Origin: Clostridia bacterium
GTDB taxonomy: Bacteria; Bacillota; Clostridia; Acetivibrionales; DSM-2933
Length of the DNA stretch: 64,000 nucleotides
Reading direction: 5' to 3'
NCBI GenBank assembly: GCA_026418275.1
Contig: JAOABQ010000013.1
Location: 123,365-187,364 of the forward strand
Positions within the stretch are counted from its first letter, which is position 1. Each line of letters opens with the position of its first letter. Shown in pieces: positions 9,127 to 19,148 of this stretch. Position numbers and translations under genes: made by a program. The notes under the pieces are model-generated. The model saw nothing but the letters and a program-made list of their open reading frames with translations. It was not told the origin of the DNA and did not search any database.

Positions 9127-10662
9127 TTATTCCCACTCAATGGTTGCAGGGGGCTTGCTGGTGATATCATACACCACCCTGTTAATGTGTTTCACCTCAT
9201 TGACAATCCGGTTGGAAATCTTCTCAAGGACGTCATAGGGAATTCTGGCCCAGTCCGCGGTCATAAAATCAGTGGTCGTTACCGCCCTCAATGCGAGAGT
9301 ATAATCATAGGTTCTTTCATCTCCCATGACGCCTACACTCCTCATTCCGGTAAGAACCGTAAAGTACTGGTTGATCTGCCTTTTAAGACCGGCGATTGCA
9401 ATTTCCTCTCTGAATATATGATCCGAATCCCTTAAAATTTCCAGCTTTTCTTTGGTAATATCACCGATAATACGGATTGCAAGCCCAGGGCCAGGGAATG
9501 GCTGCCTCCATACGATTTCTTCAGGGATTTCAAGTTCTTCGCCTACTTTTCTCACTTCATCCTTAAATAAATTCCGAAGGGGTTCGATGATCTCCTTAAA
9601 ATCTACATAATCCGGAAGTCCCCCAACATTATGGTGGCTCTTGATCACCGCTGCGTCTCCAACACCACTTTCTATAACATCCGGATAAATGGTTCCCTGA
9701 ACGAGGAAATCAACTGCTCCGATTTTTTTTGCTTCATCCTCAAAAACCCGGATAAACTCTTCTCCGATGATTTTTCTTTTTCTTTCGGGATCGGACACTC
9801 CTGCAAGTTTTTCCAAAAACCGGTCTTCTACATTTGACCGGATCAGGTTCATGTCAAACTGCTTTCTAAAAACCGTCTCCACCTGGTCCCCTTCATATTT
9901 TCTTAAGAGTCCGTGGTCTACAAATATACATGTAAGCTGTTTCCCAACTGCCCGGTGAATCAGAACCGCAGCTACCGATGAGTCAACCCCACCGGAAAGA
10001 GCACAAAGAACCTTTTTATCCCCTACCTTTTCCTTAATCTGTTTAATTGACTGTTCAACAAAAGATGACATTTTCCAATCTCCAGAACAGCCGCAAATTT
10101 TATATAAGAAGTTATTCAATATATCCCGGCCTCTTGGCGTATGGAAAACTTCAGGATGGAACTGAACACCATAAAGATTTTTTTCCTTATGCTCCATTGC
10201 GGCAGAAGGACAGTTACAGGTATCCGCAATTTTTACAAAGCCTTCGGGTAAATTGTTTACATAGTAAGTATGACTCATCCAGCAGGTTGTTTCATTATCA
10301 ATACCTTCGAACAACTTACTTTTTGTATCCAGTTTTATATCAATTTTCCCATACTCTCTTTGATCCGCCTTACCCGCGCTTCCCCCAAGCATGACGCCCA
10401 TAAGCTGCATACCGTAACATATCCCAAGTACCGGTACGCCTAAGTTGAAAACTTCCTTGTCACAGAAAGGTGCTTTCGGGTCCAGCACCGAAGCAGGTCC
10501 ACCTGTAAAAATAATCCCCTTTGGGTTCATTGATTTTATCCGGTCGATAGACGCATTATAGGGAAGCACCTCGCAGTAAACACTTGCCTCTCTGACACGC
10601 CTTGCAATAAGCTGGTTATATTGGCCACCAAAATCCAGAACAAGCACTAATTCGTTTTTCAA
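9127..10662 (-). CDS. guaA: GMP synthase (glutamine-hydrolysing)
   Basis: GuaA converts XMP to GMP with ATP and glutamine. The class I amidotransferase domain carries the nucleophile in [10 protein letters not shown] and the His/Glu pair in QFHPEV. The ATP-pyrophosphatase domain has the P-loop [11 protein letters not shown], and the C-terminal dimerisation domain ends in KPPATIEWE, as in the family. The protein is 511 residues, the family length. The start is a TTG at 10662 with AAGGGG seven bases upstream. The gene is divergent from the TerD-VWA gene. Confidence 0.97.
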   Translation of the reverse strand: MKNELVLVLDFGGQYNQLIARRVREASVYCEVLPYNASIDRIKSMNPKGIIFTGGPASVLDPKAPFCDKEVFNLGVPVLGICYGMQLMGVMLGGSAGKADQREYGKIDIKLDTKSKLFEGIDNETTCWMSHTYYVNNLPEGFVKIADTCNCPSAAMEHKEKNLYGVQFHPEVFHTPRGRDILNNFLYKICGCSGDWKMSSFVEQSIKQIKEKVGDKKVLCALSGGVDSSVAAVLIHRAVGKQLTCIFVDHGLLRKYEGDQVETVFRKQFDMNLIRSNVEDRFLEKLAGVSDPERKRKIIGEEFIRVFEDEAKKIGAVDFLVQGTIYPDVIESGVGDAAVIKSHHNVGGLPDYVDFKEIIEPLRNLFKDEVRKVGEELEIPEEIVWRQPFPGPGLAIRIIGDITKEKLEILRDSDHIFREEIAIAGLKRQINQYFTVLTGMRSVGVMGDERTYDYTLALRAVTTTDFMTADWARIPYDVLEKISNRIVNEVKHINRVVYDITSKPPATIEWE

Positions 10663-10780
10663 ACTAACAACCCCTTATTAAAAATTATAGTGTAATATTA
10701 ACATAACTTCTTTTGTTTTTTCTACAGTAAAATTGAATTTTTAAAAAATCCGGAGAATTTCGCTATTTTTCTTTAATGTA

Positions 10781-10810
10781 TTGGTAAGTTCATGAATAAA
10801 AGGATATAAT
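10781..10810 (+). promoter_or_regulatory. Candidate promoter of the TerD-VWA gene
   Basis: TTGGTA (10781-10786) and a perfect TATAAT (10805-10810) are 18 bases apart and 52 bases upstream of the start codon. Confidence 0.55.
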
Positions 10811-10862
10811 AACAGTATCTCTATCAATTTCAACTTTTTCGAAAAAGGGATGTGAACCGGTT

Positions 10863-12215
10863 ATGGCTATCAAACTCGTTAAAGGACAGAAAGTGGATGT
10901 AAATAAAAACAACCCCGGACTTCATAAAATTGTTATTGGGCTTGGCTGGGATGTTAACAAAGCAGCCGGAGTCGATTTTGATATCGATGCTGCTGCTTTT
11001 TTGCTTGCATCCTCGGGAAAGGTACATAACGAAAACGATTTTATTTTTTATAACAACCCGTCAGGAGGCAACCACTCCGTTATTCACTGTGGCGACAACC
11101 GCACGGGAGAAGGGGATGGAGATGATGAGCAGATTAAGATAGATCTAAGGGCTGTCCCTGCCAATATTGACAGAATAGCATTTACCATCACCATCCATGA
11201 AGCCGAAACGAGAAGGCAAAATTTCGGACTGGTACAGAATGCTTATGTACGGGTTTTCAATCCCGAAAACAACGAAGAACTCATCCGTTACAATTTGAGC
11301 AAGGATTTTTCGGTGGAAACGGCCATTGTTGCTGCAGAGTTGTATCGGAATCAAGATTATTGGAAATTCAATGCTATCGGAAGCGGATTTAAAGGCGGGC
11401 TTGGTGCACTATGCAGAAATTTCGGCATCGAAGTGGAAGACGAAGATTCCGAAACACCAACTCATGAAACTCCCAATGCAGCAAATGTTCCAACTGCAAA
11501 AACTCCAGCCAGCTCCCCCTCCCCTCAAATTCCGTTGACTAAAATTGACCTTTTGAAGAAAAAGGTAGATATTACTCTTGAAAAGAAGAAGCTATCCGGA
11601 ATTGTTGCGAAAGTAGCCTTAATACTCGATATATCCGGTTCAATGACTTCCCTATATAAAAAAGGCACCGTTCAAAATGTTGTGGAAAGGACTGCTGCAG
11701 TTGCAAGCCGTTTAGATGATGACGGGGTGCTGGATATATGGATTTACAGCCAAGACTTTTGGAGAATGCCTGCCGTTACTGAAAATAATTATTTAGGCTA
11801 TGTAAAAAGGGAAATTCTCGATAAGAAGAAGTCTTTGGGGAAAATTTTCTCCATCAATAACGAACCGCCAGTAATGGAAGATGTGGTTAAAAAATACACA
11901 AAACAAGAAAAAAGTCCTTTTCCGGTCTATTTGGTTTTCATCACAGATGGCGGAATTTATAAGGACCGGGAAATCAAGAAAATATTGATTTCCGCTTCGA
12001 AAGAGCCGATTTTCTGGCAGTTTGTTGGGATTGGCAAGGCAAATTACGGAATCTTAAGTGAATTGGATACCATGGGAGGCCGATACGTTGACAATGCCAA
12101 TTTCTTTGCACTGGACGATATCGACAAAATCTCGGATGATGAGATCTATGACCGGCTTCTCAATGAATTTCCCATGTGGATACGGGATGCAAAGGCAAAG
12201 GGGATATTGAAATAA
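10863..12215 (+). CDS. TerD domain / von Willebrand A domain fusion (TerF-like)
   Basis: Residues 1-190 form a TerD domain: [31 protein letters not shown] and [10 protein letters not shown] carry the acidic calcium-binding residues. A Pro/Thr/Ser linker (about 195-225) leads to a VWA domain (about 248-445) with the metal-ion adhesion motif DISGS at 256-260 and FITDGG. TerD proteins belong to the tellurite/stress-response systems; a TerD-VWA fusion resembles TerF. There is no signal peptide, so it is expected in the cytoplasm. No other ter genes are nearby, which makes it a solo member. The metal-binding and scaffold role is inferred from the families. Confidence 0.85.
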   Translation: MAIKLVKGQKVDVNKNNPGLHKIVIGLGWDVNKAAGVDFDIDAAAFLLASSGKVHNENDFIFYNNPSGGNHSVIHCGDNRTGEGDGDDEQIKIDLRAVPANIDRIAFTITIHEAETRRQNFGLVQNAYVRVFNPENNEELIRYNLSKDFSVETAIVAAELYRNQDYWKFNAIGSGFKGGLGALCRNFGIEVEDEDSETPTHETPNAANVPTAKTPASSPSPQIPLTKIDLLKKKVDITLEKKKLSGIVAKVALILDISGSMTSLYKKGTVQNVVERTAAVASRLDDDGVLDIWIYSQDFWRMPAVTENNYLGYVKREILDKKKSLGKIFSINNEPPVMEDVVKKYTKQEKSPFPVYLVFITDGGIYKDREIKKILISASKEPIFWQFVGIGKANYGILSELDTMGGRYVDNANFFALDDIDKISDDEIYDRLLNEFPMWIRDAKAKGILK

Positions 12216-12359
12216 TCATCAAAATCGATATCGGCAATCCTGTCTAATCTCTTTGTATTTTGATACACTTTAGCGGAAACTCTATATTTTTTTAGCGATA
12301 ATAAACAATTTACCATATTAGGATTAACGCTAAATTGTTTGCACACCCCAATGTACCAA

Positions 12360-13280
12360 TTATCTTTCAAAAATTTTCAAAAGTCTTAAATAATGATTAG
12401 CTTCACGTAATGTATGGTCACCCAATAGAGGAATAATGATTGATTTAATCTTACATTCAACCAATCCCTGTGTTCCTTGGGCTTTGAAATTGCGGATTGC
12501 TGTTGTTGCTTTAAGGCTGTCATCTGTAACTTTTGCCAAAGGCACGGTCTTATCCATCGCAGCCATTGCTTCTGCTGTCAATTGGTCAAATTCATTACTA
12601 AAATTATTAGCTGTATTAATTAAATCATTTTCAGTAGGATCAAGCAAACCACGGATAAATTTTGAGTGTTCTGCCATAATTCTATTCCAGAATAATTCCT
12701 GTTCCAAGGCTTCTCTTTCTATATTTATGTTTTCTCTGTTCTGAAGCTTTTGAACGATTCGTAAATAAAACTTCGCTTCCCTCATAATATGGTCTATTAA
12801 TAATGGATAATTAACTGTAAACATCTTACAGGATAAAACATTAGATAGAATTGTAGCTTTAAACTGTATTAATGCAGATATTAAGACCATAGCCCTCTGA
12901 TTTATTAAAGCTACTCTTTTCTCAAGCATTGGATTTACTGTCATTAAGCCCCCACCCATTAATCCTGCTTCCGCCCAGGTTAATTCCGTTGGTATTCGTA
13001 CTCCTGTATAAAACGATGACGCCATTTCTGCTTTTAGGGTATACTGTGTTATTACCTCTCCCGACTGAAGCACACCTGGGCTTACAATACCATTAGAAAT
13101 CGATACAACTTCTGCCAAAAGTCCGTCGAACTCTCTTCGAAATTCATTTGCCTTTTGGGTAAAGCCAGCATCCTTTCGCGTAAATCCCACTTCAAGGAAA
13201 AATGAGTGTTCTTTCATTATCCTCGCAAAAAAAAGATGTATCTCAAGTGACTGTCGCACAAAATCGAAGCTTGCTAGCAT
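12360..13280 (-). CDS. DUF2935 family protein (tandem domains)
   Basis: The 306-residue protein contains two similar halves, each with a His/Glu pattern: LEIHLFFARIMKEHSFF in the first, with DHIMREAKFYLRIVQ between them, then ELFWNRIMAEHSKFIRG and DHTLREANHYLRLLK in the second. This fits DUF2935, a helical, metal-carrying family found mainly in Bacillus and Clostridium whose function is not established. No signal peptide or membrane segment is seen. The ATG is preceded by two adjacent copies of AGGAGGAAT, giving a duplicated Shine-Dalgarno. Confidence 0.75.
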   Translation of the reverse strand: MLASFDFVRQSLEIHLFFARIMKEHSFFLEVGFTRKDAGFTQKANEFRREFDGLLAEVVSISNGIVSPGVLQSGEVITQYTLKAEMASSFYTGVRIPTELTWAEAGLMGGGLMTVNPMLEKRVALINQRAMVLISALIQFKATILSNVLSCKMFTVNYPLLIDHIMREAKFYLRIVQKLQNRENINIEREALEQELFWNRIMAEHSKFIRGLLDPTENDLINTANNFSNEFDQLTAEAMAAMDKTVPLAKVTDDSLKATTAIRNFKAQGTQGLVECKIKSIIIPLLGDHTLREANHYLRLLKIFER

Positions 13281-13807
13281 AGCATATTCCTCCTATTCCT
13301 CCTAAAAAAAAATTTCACACTATGCTATATATTATGTTTACGTTACATAACATGTTACTTAATCGATTATTGAATAAACAAGCAATAATGGCCAGGCTGT
13401 AAAATATAAAGATAGAGAATACTTTGTTTCAGCAAAATTCAGATAATTTGCCGCCGAATCGTAGCAAACAAAATACCGATCTAAACGTTATTCTACAACC
13501 CATACTTTCACTCCATAATATACTTCGCTGTCATCCTCACAAAATCCCAAAGCAATTGATGAGCTGGCATACCCTTACTTATAATTAAACTCACATCAAG
13601 TCCCATCAAATTTTATTCCCTAAATGCAATGCCCCCTTGAAATCAAAGGGGGCATTGCATTTAAGTTTAAGTATATATGTGTCTATTGGCTTTTTAAGTA
13701 AATACCTGGTTTTTATACGTCACACGTTCTTTAATTGAACGTGTTTCCTCCATTACCGATATCCTCTTCCAGTATAACCATATTATAAATTTTACTTCCA
13801 ATTTCTC
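13281..13807. other. Gene-free stretch between the DUF2935 and DUF362 genes
   Basis: This 527-base AT-rich stretch holds no convincing ORF. Besides the DUF2935 upstream region, it contains two hairpins: a perfect 18-bp one at 13621-13663 and a smaller one at 13722-13744 (ACACGTTC/GAACGTGT). Confidence 0.5.
13621..13663 (-). terminator. GC-rich stem-loop downstream of the DUF362 gene
   Basis: A perfect 18-bp stem (core AATGCCCCCTT/AAGGGGGCATT) with a 7-base loop lies about 150 bases past the DUF362 stop. No strong T-run follows on either strand, so termination is likely but not certain. Confidence 0.5.
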
Positions 13808-14995
13808 TCAGCGCCTCAGCTTCCGTGTAAAGCTACTTAAAACCGCGAGCTTTCTTCCTTTGAAAAAGTTCTTTACAATTGGCTCCTTAAGCGAAATTGC
13901 ACCTTCCGGACAAATCTCCTGGCAGCAGTAACACCTTATACACCGACTATACTTGTAATTGGGTACCTTCGTTTTATTGCCGCTGTGCCAATCCAAGGCT
14001 TTTGGCTTTACAGGACACAGCCTTACGCATTCGCCGCATTTAAGACACTTTTTACTCTGGATTAAAGGCTTGGGTACCAGAGCGTTTCGAACAAACTGGA
14101 CTATCCCTCCCTGGTAAAAGGGCTTTACCGGTTCTCGCTTTACTACAAAAGCTGGATCAATAAAACTTTCAAATGGATCTCCAACAAGCTCTATCTCTTC
14201 ATCTAAATAGGTCCCAAAGCCTACTTCCTTTCCCAGCTTTACCGTAGGCACATACTTTGGATCAAGGTTTACCATTTTGCAAACCATTGCATCCAATGCT
14301 ATGGGATCTTTAGAAAGGAGTAGGACATTCATCTTTTTCGGTGTCCCTCTTCGAGGCCCGCCACCTTCCATTGCCATAATTCCATCCATAATATAAAGCC
14401 TTGGTTTTAAAAGCCGGTTTAAATCAATGAGCATCATACTAAAATCGTTAATATTGGGCATTCGCACATGGAATTCACCTTTTAATTCACCTGGAACACA
14501 GCCGAACTGGTTTTTGATAGAACCGGTCATTTTAGCCAGGAAATGGGTTTTCAGCTTGGGAAGACTGATTAACCCATCAGCCTCAAGGACTCCTTTTGCG
14601 ATAAAAAATTTCTTATTCTGTATTCCCTCTTCAAAGTAAATCTCTTCTCCATTTACAAAATCCGCAGTTTCAACACCCAATTTTTCAGCGATATCCGCAA
14701 TCCCTGCTTTTTTTGCAGCCGCAGATGGATTATGAAGTGCGGGAGAATCTCCGTAACTAAGATTCACGCCGACCTGCAAAAAAGCTTCAGCAACTGCCTT
14801 AAAAACAGAAGGATGGGTGGTGCAGCACTTCTCAGGCACATCTGCAGCAAGGAGATTCGGCTTTAAAAGAATTTTTTCTCCGGGGGATACAAATTCCTTT
14901 ATACCTCCAATGAGCTCAAGGCCCCTATTGACTGCCTCCCTCACCTTGTCATCATCATAACTTTCACATCGTATCACCGCTACTTTTACCATCAT
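13808..14995 (-). CDS. DUF362 domain protein with two [4Fe-4S] ferredoxin motifs
   Basis: The N-terminal part matches DUF362: ILLKPNLLAADVPEKCCTTHP, then the LISLPKLKTH segment and GGGPRRG. The C-terminal part has two ferredoxin motifs, CLKCGECVRLCP and CIRCYCCQEICP, each with the CxxCxxCxxxCP pattern for a cubane cluster. Such proteins are iron-sulphur proteins of unknown reaction, widespread in anaerobes. At 395 residues with no signal peptide it should be cytoplasmic. It stands alone, with terminators on both sides. Confidence 0.88.
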   Translation of the reverse strand: MMVKVAVIRCESYDDDKVREAVNRGLELIGGIKEFVSPGEKILLKPNLLAADVPEKCCTTHPSVFKAVAEAFLQVGVNLSYGDSPALHNPSAAAKKAGIADIAEKLGVETADFVNGEEIYFEEGIQNKKFFIAKGVLEADGLISLPKLKTHFLAKMTGSIKNQFGCVPGELKGEFHVRMPNINDFSMMLIDLNRLLKPRLYIMDGIMAMEGGGPRRGTPKKMNVLLLSKDPIALDAMVCKMVNLDPKYVPTVKLGKEVGFGTYLDEEIELVGDPFESFIDPAFVVKREPVKPFYQGGIVQFVRNALVPKPLIQSKKCLKCGECVRLCPVKPKALDWHSGNKTKVPNYKYSRCIRCYCCQEICPEGAISLKEPIVKNFFKGRKLAVLSSFTRKLRR

Positions 14996-15042
14996 CCAGT
15001 CACCTTTATTATCATAAACTTTTAAAGGAAAAAAGTATAAAA

Positions 15043-15069
15043 ATAGGTAGACTCATAAAGTCTACCTAT
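15043..15069 (-). terminator. Intrinsic terminator after fba
   Basis: An 11-bp perfect stem (ATAGGTAGACT/AGTCTACCTAT) with a 5-base loop is followed on the minus strand by TTTTATACTTTTTT, 30 bases past the fba stop. Confidence 0.85.
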
Positions 15070-15099
15070 CTCATATAATATATGTTTAAAACAGAATCA

Positions 15100-16029
15100 T
15101 TATACCTTGTCATTGCATCCCAAAACGTTGATGATCTTATGTTTAACAACATCTTTGATTGCCTGTCTGGCAGGTCCTAAGTATTGTCTTGGGTCAAAGT
15201 GGCTTGGGTTTTCAGCAAAATACTTTCTGATGGTAGCAGTAAGAGCAAGCCTTAAGTCAGAGTCGATATTGATCTTACATACTGCCATGGAAGCAGCTTT
15301 TCTAAGCATATCTTCCGGAACCCCTTTTGCACCAGGCATGTCTCCACCGAATTTGTTGATAATTTCAACATATTCCGGCATAACGGAAGAAGCACCATGC
15401 AATACGATCGGGAATCCAGGGAGTTTTTTCTGAATGTCTTCCAATATATCAAATCTTAATTTTGCTTCACCTTTAAACTTGAATGCGCCGTGGCTTGTTC
15501 CGATTGCAATCGCCAATGAATCAACGCCTGTTCTTTCAACAAATTCTACGACCTGATCCGGGTCAGTAAAAGCAGCATCTTTTTCAGATACATTGACTGC
15601 ATCCTCGATACCTGCAAGTCTTCCAAGCTCGCCTTCAACAACTACACCTTTATCATGAGCGTACTCAACAACCTGTTTTGTGAGTTTGATATTATCTTCG
15701 AAGGAATGGTGTGAACCATCGATCATTACAGAAGTAAAACCGCCATCGATACATGATTTGCAAAGTTCGAAAGTATCACCATGATCCAAGTGGAGACAGA
15801 TCGGAAGTCCTGTTTCAATAATTGCGGCTTCTACCAATTTAATTAAGTAAGTGTGGTTTGCATACTTTCTAGCACCGGCTGAAACTTGAAGAATCAAAGG
15901 CGCTTTGGTTTCCTTCGCAGCTTCAGTGATTCCCTGAAGAATTTCCATGTTGTTTACATTAAAAGCACCGATTGCGTAGCCGCCTTCGTATGCCTTTTTA
16001 AACATTTCTGTAGAAGTAACTAATGCCAT
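15100..16029 (-). CDS. fba: Class II fructose-bisphosphate aldolase
   Basis: This glycolytic enzyme cleaves fructose-1,6-bisphosphate to DHAP and glyceraldehyde-3-phosphate using zinc. The 309 residues show the class II pattern: ICLHLDHGDTFELCK with the catalytic Asp and a zinc His, VEGELGRLAG, and the phosphate-binding LHGASSV and INIDSDLR segments. AAAGGAG lies upstream of the ATG. It is divergent from the PPi-dependent pfk, so the two consecutive glycolytic enzymes share a 337-base regulatory gap. Confidence 0.96.
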   Translation of the reverse strand: MALVTSTEMFKKAYEGGYAIGAFNVNNMEILQGITEAAKETKAPLILQVSAGARKYANHTYLIKLVEAAIIETGLPICLHLDHGDTFELCKSCIDGGFTSVMIDGSHHSFEDNIKLTKQVVEYAHDKGVVVEGELGRLAGIEDAVNVSEKDAAFTDPDQVVEFVERTGVDSLAIAIGTSHGAFKFKGEAKLRFDILEDIQKKLPGFPIVLHGASSVMPEYVEIINKFGGDMPGAKGVPEDMLRKAASMAVCKINIDSDLRLALTATIRKYFAENPSHFDPRQYLGPARQAIKDVVKHKIINVLGCNDKV

Positions 16030-16366
16030 TTTATTTTACACTCCTTTAATATTGATTTATAGTTAGTTAAAACAACCTACTATGTTAAGTTTTTGTCATA
16101 ATAATTCTACCAGATTTAAGTTCAAAATCAAGGATAATTTTAAAAATTATTGACAAATCTTTCACTAAGTTAGAATTGATTTTTGAATATAGCTATGGTA
16201 TATTTTAAAATGATTGTGTTTAGCCAAACACGAATTCCGGGAAATTGCATAACTTTGATGGGAAATAAGCACATCCGAACTTGAATACATAGTTTACGAC
16301 TTCTACACCGTTTCAAAGTTATTCACTTTCCTAACCATAAATAATATTTTTTAGGAGGCGCTAAAA
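16030..16366. promoter_or_regulatory. Divergent fba / pfk promoter region
   Basis: Toward pfk, TTGATT (16176-16181) and TATATT (16199-16204) are 17 bases apart, leaving a leader of about 160 bases; an overlapping TTGACA (16150-16155) has TAGAAT 15 bases on. Toward fba, a minus-strand TTGATT-N16-TAGAAT pair lies near 16100-16130. No riboswitch was recognised. Confidence 0.45.
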
Positions 16367-17611
16367 ATGAGTGAATTAGTTGGTGCAGCTATATTTGGCC
16401 AGTCCGGCGGACCTACTTCTGTTATCAATTCAAGTGCGGCAGGTGTTATTCAGGAAGCTTTAAAACAAAAATGCATTACCAATGTTTACGGTGCAGCACA
16501 CGGAATCAAAGGTATTTTGACAGAACAATTCTATGATATGAGCAAGGAAGATCCCTATGAATTGGATCTTTTAAAAACAACTCCTTCTTCTGCATTGGGT
16601 TCCGTTCGCTACAAATTAAAACATTTTGATGAAGATGAAACAGATTACAAGAAGCTACTTGAAGTATTCAAAAAATACAATATCCGTTATTTCTTCTATA
16701 ATGGTGGAAATGACTCCATGGATACATGCAACAAGGTAAGCAAATACATGCAGAAGGTCGGCTACGAATGCAGAGTAATGGGCGTTCCGAAGACAATCGA
16801 CAACGATCTCTTTGGCACAGACCACTGCCCGGGTTACGGTAGTGCTGCAAAATATGTTGCCACTTCAACCATGGAAGTTTACCATGACGCAAGAGTGTAC
16901 GATACCGGAATGATTACAGTATTGGAAGTAATGGGTAGAAATGCAGGATGGCTTACTGCCGCTACTGCTTTGGCTGCTTACAAGGGTAACGGCCCTGACC
17001 TCATCTACCTCCCTGAAATCGCTTTTGATATGGATAAATTCCTTGAAGAAACAAACAAAATATACAAGGAAAACGGCAAAGTAATTATCGCAGTTTCAGA
17101 GGGTATTAAAACTGCGGACGGGAAATATATTCCTGAGCTTGTAGCTTCCAACCTTACAAAAGACTCCTTTGGACATGCACAGCTGGGCGGCACCGCATCT
17201 GTTCTTGCAAACATCGTAAAAGAAAAGATTGCAAAGAAAGTCAGGGGAATCGAGTTCAGCTTGCTCCAGAGAGCAGCTGCACACGTAGCTTCCGCTACTG
17301 ACGTGAATGAAGCTTATGCTGCAGGTCAAGCAGCAGTACAAAATGCTGTTGAAGGCAAAACAGATTACATGGTTGCTTTCGAAAGAACTGAGGGCGCTGA
17401 ATACAAATGCAATATCAAACTCCTCAACTTGACTGAAGTTGCAAATACCGAAAAGAAAATCCCGAGAGAATGGATTAATAAGGAAGGGAACGGTCTTACC
17501 GAAGATTTCATCAAATACGCGCTTCCGTTAATTCAAGGCGAATCCTGCCCTCCACTTGAGGATGGACTTCCAAGGTTTGCAAAACTCAAAAAAGTACTCG
17601 CAACAAAATAA
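16367..17611 (+). CDS. pfp: Pyrophosphate-dependent 6-phosphofructokinase
   Basis: This enzyme phosphorylates fructose-6-phosphate in glycolysis. The specificity residues point to pyrophosphate as donor: GGNDSMDT carries an Asp where ATP enzymes have Gly, and PKTIDND has Lys where ATP enzymes have Gly. Other family motifs are GQSGGPTSVINSS and EVMGRNAGW. The length of 414 residues is longer than the 320 of typical ATP-PFKs and fits the PPi group. AGGAGG precedes the ATG, and a strong terminator follows. It is divergent from fba, as expected for a PPi-linked clostridial glycolysis. Confidence 0.93.
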   Translation: MSELVGAAIFGQSGGPTSVINSSAAGVIQEALKQKCITNVYGAAHGIKGILTEQFYDMSKEDPYELDLLKTTPSSALGSVRYKLKHFDEDETDYKKLLEVFKKYNIRYFFYNGGNDSMDTCNKVSKYMQKVGYECRVMGVPKTIDNDLFGTDHCPGYGSAAKYVATSTMEVYHDARVYDTGMITVLEVMGRNAGWLTAATALAAYKGNGPDLIYLPEIAFDMDKFLEETNKIYKENGKVIIAVSEGIKTADGKYIPELVASNLTKDSFGHAQLGGTASVLANIVKEKIAKKVRGIEFSLLQRAAAHVASATDVNEAYAAGQAAVQNAVEGKTDYMVAFERTEGAEYKCNIKLLNLTEVANTEKKIPREWINKEGNGLTEDFIKYALPLIQGESCPPLEDGLPRFAKLKKVLATK

Positions 17612-17630
17612 AAATGCGTTATCGCTGATA

Positions 17631-17660
17631 AACCCCAGATCATGGATCTGGGGTTTTTTA
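17631..17660 (+). terminator. Intrinsic terminator after pfk
   Basis: An 11-bp stem (AACCCCAGATC/GATCTGGGGTT) with a 3-base loop, followed by a T-run, lies 20 bases past the stop codon. Confidence 0.9.
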
Positions 17661-17807
17661 TTAAAAATATTTTCTTTTACGTAATTATCGGTGTATAATA
17701 AATAGAAGCTGTATTAAATCTAAACAAAAGTCTATCCCTTGATTTCTTTAAGTTTTTGTTGTATGCTTTACCAAAACAAAATTTTTTCTGTCTAAAAGGT
17801 GATACCG

Positions 17808-18203
17808 ATGAATGTTTTAAATATTAAAACCCCTTCTCAAACAACTATGGTGGATATTACAACCAAAATCCAGCAGGTCGTTTATGAACAGAATATAAAA
17901 TCAGGCATTTGCACCATTTTTATACCGCACACTACTGCAGGTATAACCATCAATGAGAATGCAGACCCTGACGTTGTTTCGGATATGCTAAAGGAAATAA
18001 ACAAAATTGTCCCCTTTGATGACCATTACACCCACATGGAAGGAAACTCGGCAGCCCATATCAAAGCAAGTCTTTTCGGTTCTTCCTCTCAGGTTATTAT
18101 TGAAGACGGAAAATTAGTACTGGGGACATGGCAGGGAATTTACTTTTGCGAGTTCGACGGCCCAAGAAGCAGGAAAGTCTATATTAAAATAATTGAGTCA
18201 TAA
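17808..18203 (+). CDS. YjbQ / UPF0047 family protein
   Basis: A 131-residue protein of the secondary thiamine-phosphate synthase (YjbQ) family. The signature TAGITINENADPDV and the His-rich block HMEGNSAAHIKASLFG are present, followed by GTWQGIYFCEFDGPR. Some members show weak thiamine-phosphate synthase activity; the physiological role is not known. The frame could start at a GTG at 17799, but that codon lies inside the Shine-Dalgarno AAAGGTG. The ATG at 17808 has proper spacing. Confidence 0.88.
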   Translation: MNVLNIKTPSQTTMVDITTKIQQVVYEQNIKSGICTIFIPHTTAGITINENADPDVVSDMLKEINKIVPFDDHYTHMEGNSAAHIKASLFGSSSQVIIEDGKLVLGTWQGIYFCEFDGPRSRKVYIKIIES

Positions 18204-18263
18204 AAATGCAACTCTTTTCAGATATCTCGCAATAAAATAAATTGATTAGGAGGGAGGAATCAC

Positions 18264-18884
18264 ATGCTAGCAATTGAGCCTGGGAGTGTTTTATCCATCC
18301 GCCATTACTCAGGAGTTAACCCTTTCAAGAGCATCTTAATGGAACAAAACGAAGAAACCCTCTCTGTAAAATTGACTAAGGACTTCGCCATTATGAACTT
18401 CCTTGAAGGTGACCCGGTTGTTTTAGGTTTTGAATTGGGTAATCAAGTTTATATTTTGGGCTGCGATATATTAAAAATCCATGCAAAAGAAAACTATATA
18501 ATATTAAAGATCGATAAAATCGATTCAGATGCAAACAAAAGGCTGTATGAGCGTTTTCCCGTTTCAATTTATGCGGACGTTCGAAGCAGGGATAATAAAA
18601 AGAAGTGCCTTGTAACAATTAAAGATATCAGCTACTATGGAATGATGATTTATTCTAAATGTGAATTCCGTGCCAGTGAAGAGCTTTTTTTTGATATCTA
18701 TATGGACAAAATCATGCTCTTCCTGAAATGTGCCATCGTGCGTAGAGCAGAGCGCCAAAACTTTTTTGAGTACGGAATCAGAATCATGTATGAAGATGTC
18801 AATTCCATGAACTTTATGAAAGAGTATTTGAAAAGACTGAAAGAGGAACAAGATGAATCCATTCGGAAATTAAAAAACATTTAA
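18264..18884 (+). CDS. PilZ domain protein (c-di-GMP receptor, YcgR-like)
   Basis: The 206-residue protein has an N-terminal YcgR-type beta domain (about 1-95) and a C-terminal PilZ domain (about 95-200). Both parts of the c-di-GMP binding signature are present: RxxxR in KRLYERFPV and DxSxxG in DISYYGMMI. It therefore probably binds cyclic di-GMP and modulates motility or surface behaviour in the cytoplasm. AGGAGGGAGG precedes the start. No flagellar genes are adjacent, but a cheD gene lies 8 kb downstream. Confidence 0.9.
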   Translation: MLAIEPGSVLSIRHYSGVNPFKSILMEQNEETLSVKLTKDFAIMNFLEGDPVVLGFELGNQVYILGCDILKIHAKENYIILKIDKIDSDANKRLYERFPVSIYADVRSRDNKKKCLVTIKDISYYGMMIYSKCEFRASEELFFDIYMDKIMLFLKCAIVRRAERQNFFEYGIRIMYEDVNSMNFMKEYLKRLKEEQDESIRKLKNI

Positions 18885-18892
18885 ATCATATA

Positions 18893-18922
18893 TTGACGAA
18901 ATGATTTTAATTATGCTATATT
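18893..18922 (+). promoter_or_regulatory. Promoter of the riboflavin operon
   Basis: TTGACG (18893-18898) and TATATT (18917-18922) are 18 bases apart and lie just upstream of the FMN riboswitch, so transcription would begin with the aptamer. Confidence 0.65.
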
Positions 18923-18936
18923 TATCTAAAATTGAA

Positions 18937-19057
18937 TATCTTCAGGGATAGGTGGAATTCCTTACCGGCGGTAGATAGGTAAACTATAAGCCCGCGAGCC
19001 TTATGGCAGATTCGGTCAAACTCCGAAGCCGACAGTAGAGTCTGGATGAAAGAAGAG
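18937..19057 (+). ncRNA. FMN riboswitch (RFN element)
   Basis: The conserved RFN blocks occur in order: AGGGATAGGTGGAATTCC, ACCGGCGGTAGA, GCCCGCGAGCC, then CCGAAGCCGACAGTAGAG and CTGGATGAAAGAAGA. It senses flavin mononucleotide and switches off the rib genes, here through the terminator at 19095-19125. Confidence 0.97.
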
Positions 19058-19094
19058 CAATTTCTTGAATGATTTTTTTCAAATATCAAATCAT

Positions 19095-19125
19095 AATCCC
19101 TGAGGTAATTACTTCAGGGATTTTT
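19095..19125 (+). terminator. Riboswitch-controlled terminator before ribD
   Basis: AATCCCTGA pairs with TCAGGGATT around an inner palindrome GTAATTAC and is followed by TTTTT. Its position between aptamer and ribD makes it the expression platform. Confidence 0.85.
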
Positions 19126-19148
19126 AATTTTGAAGGATGGTGGATTGT

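Noticed and set aside
13722..13744. ACACGTTC/GAACGTGT hairpin as terminator of the DUF362 gene
   Set aside because: No T-run follows on the minus strand; it is kept only as an unassigned hairpin in the gap description.
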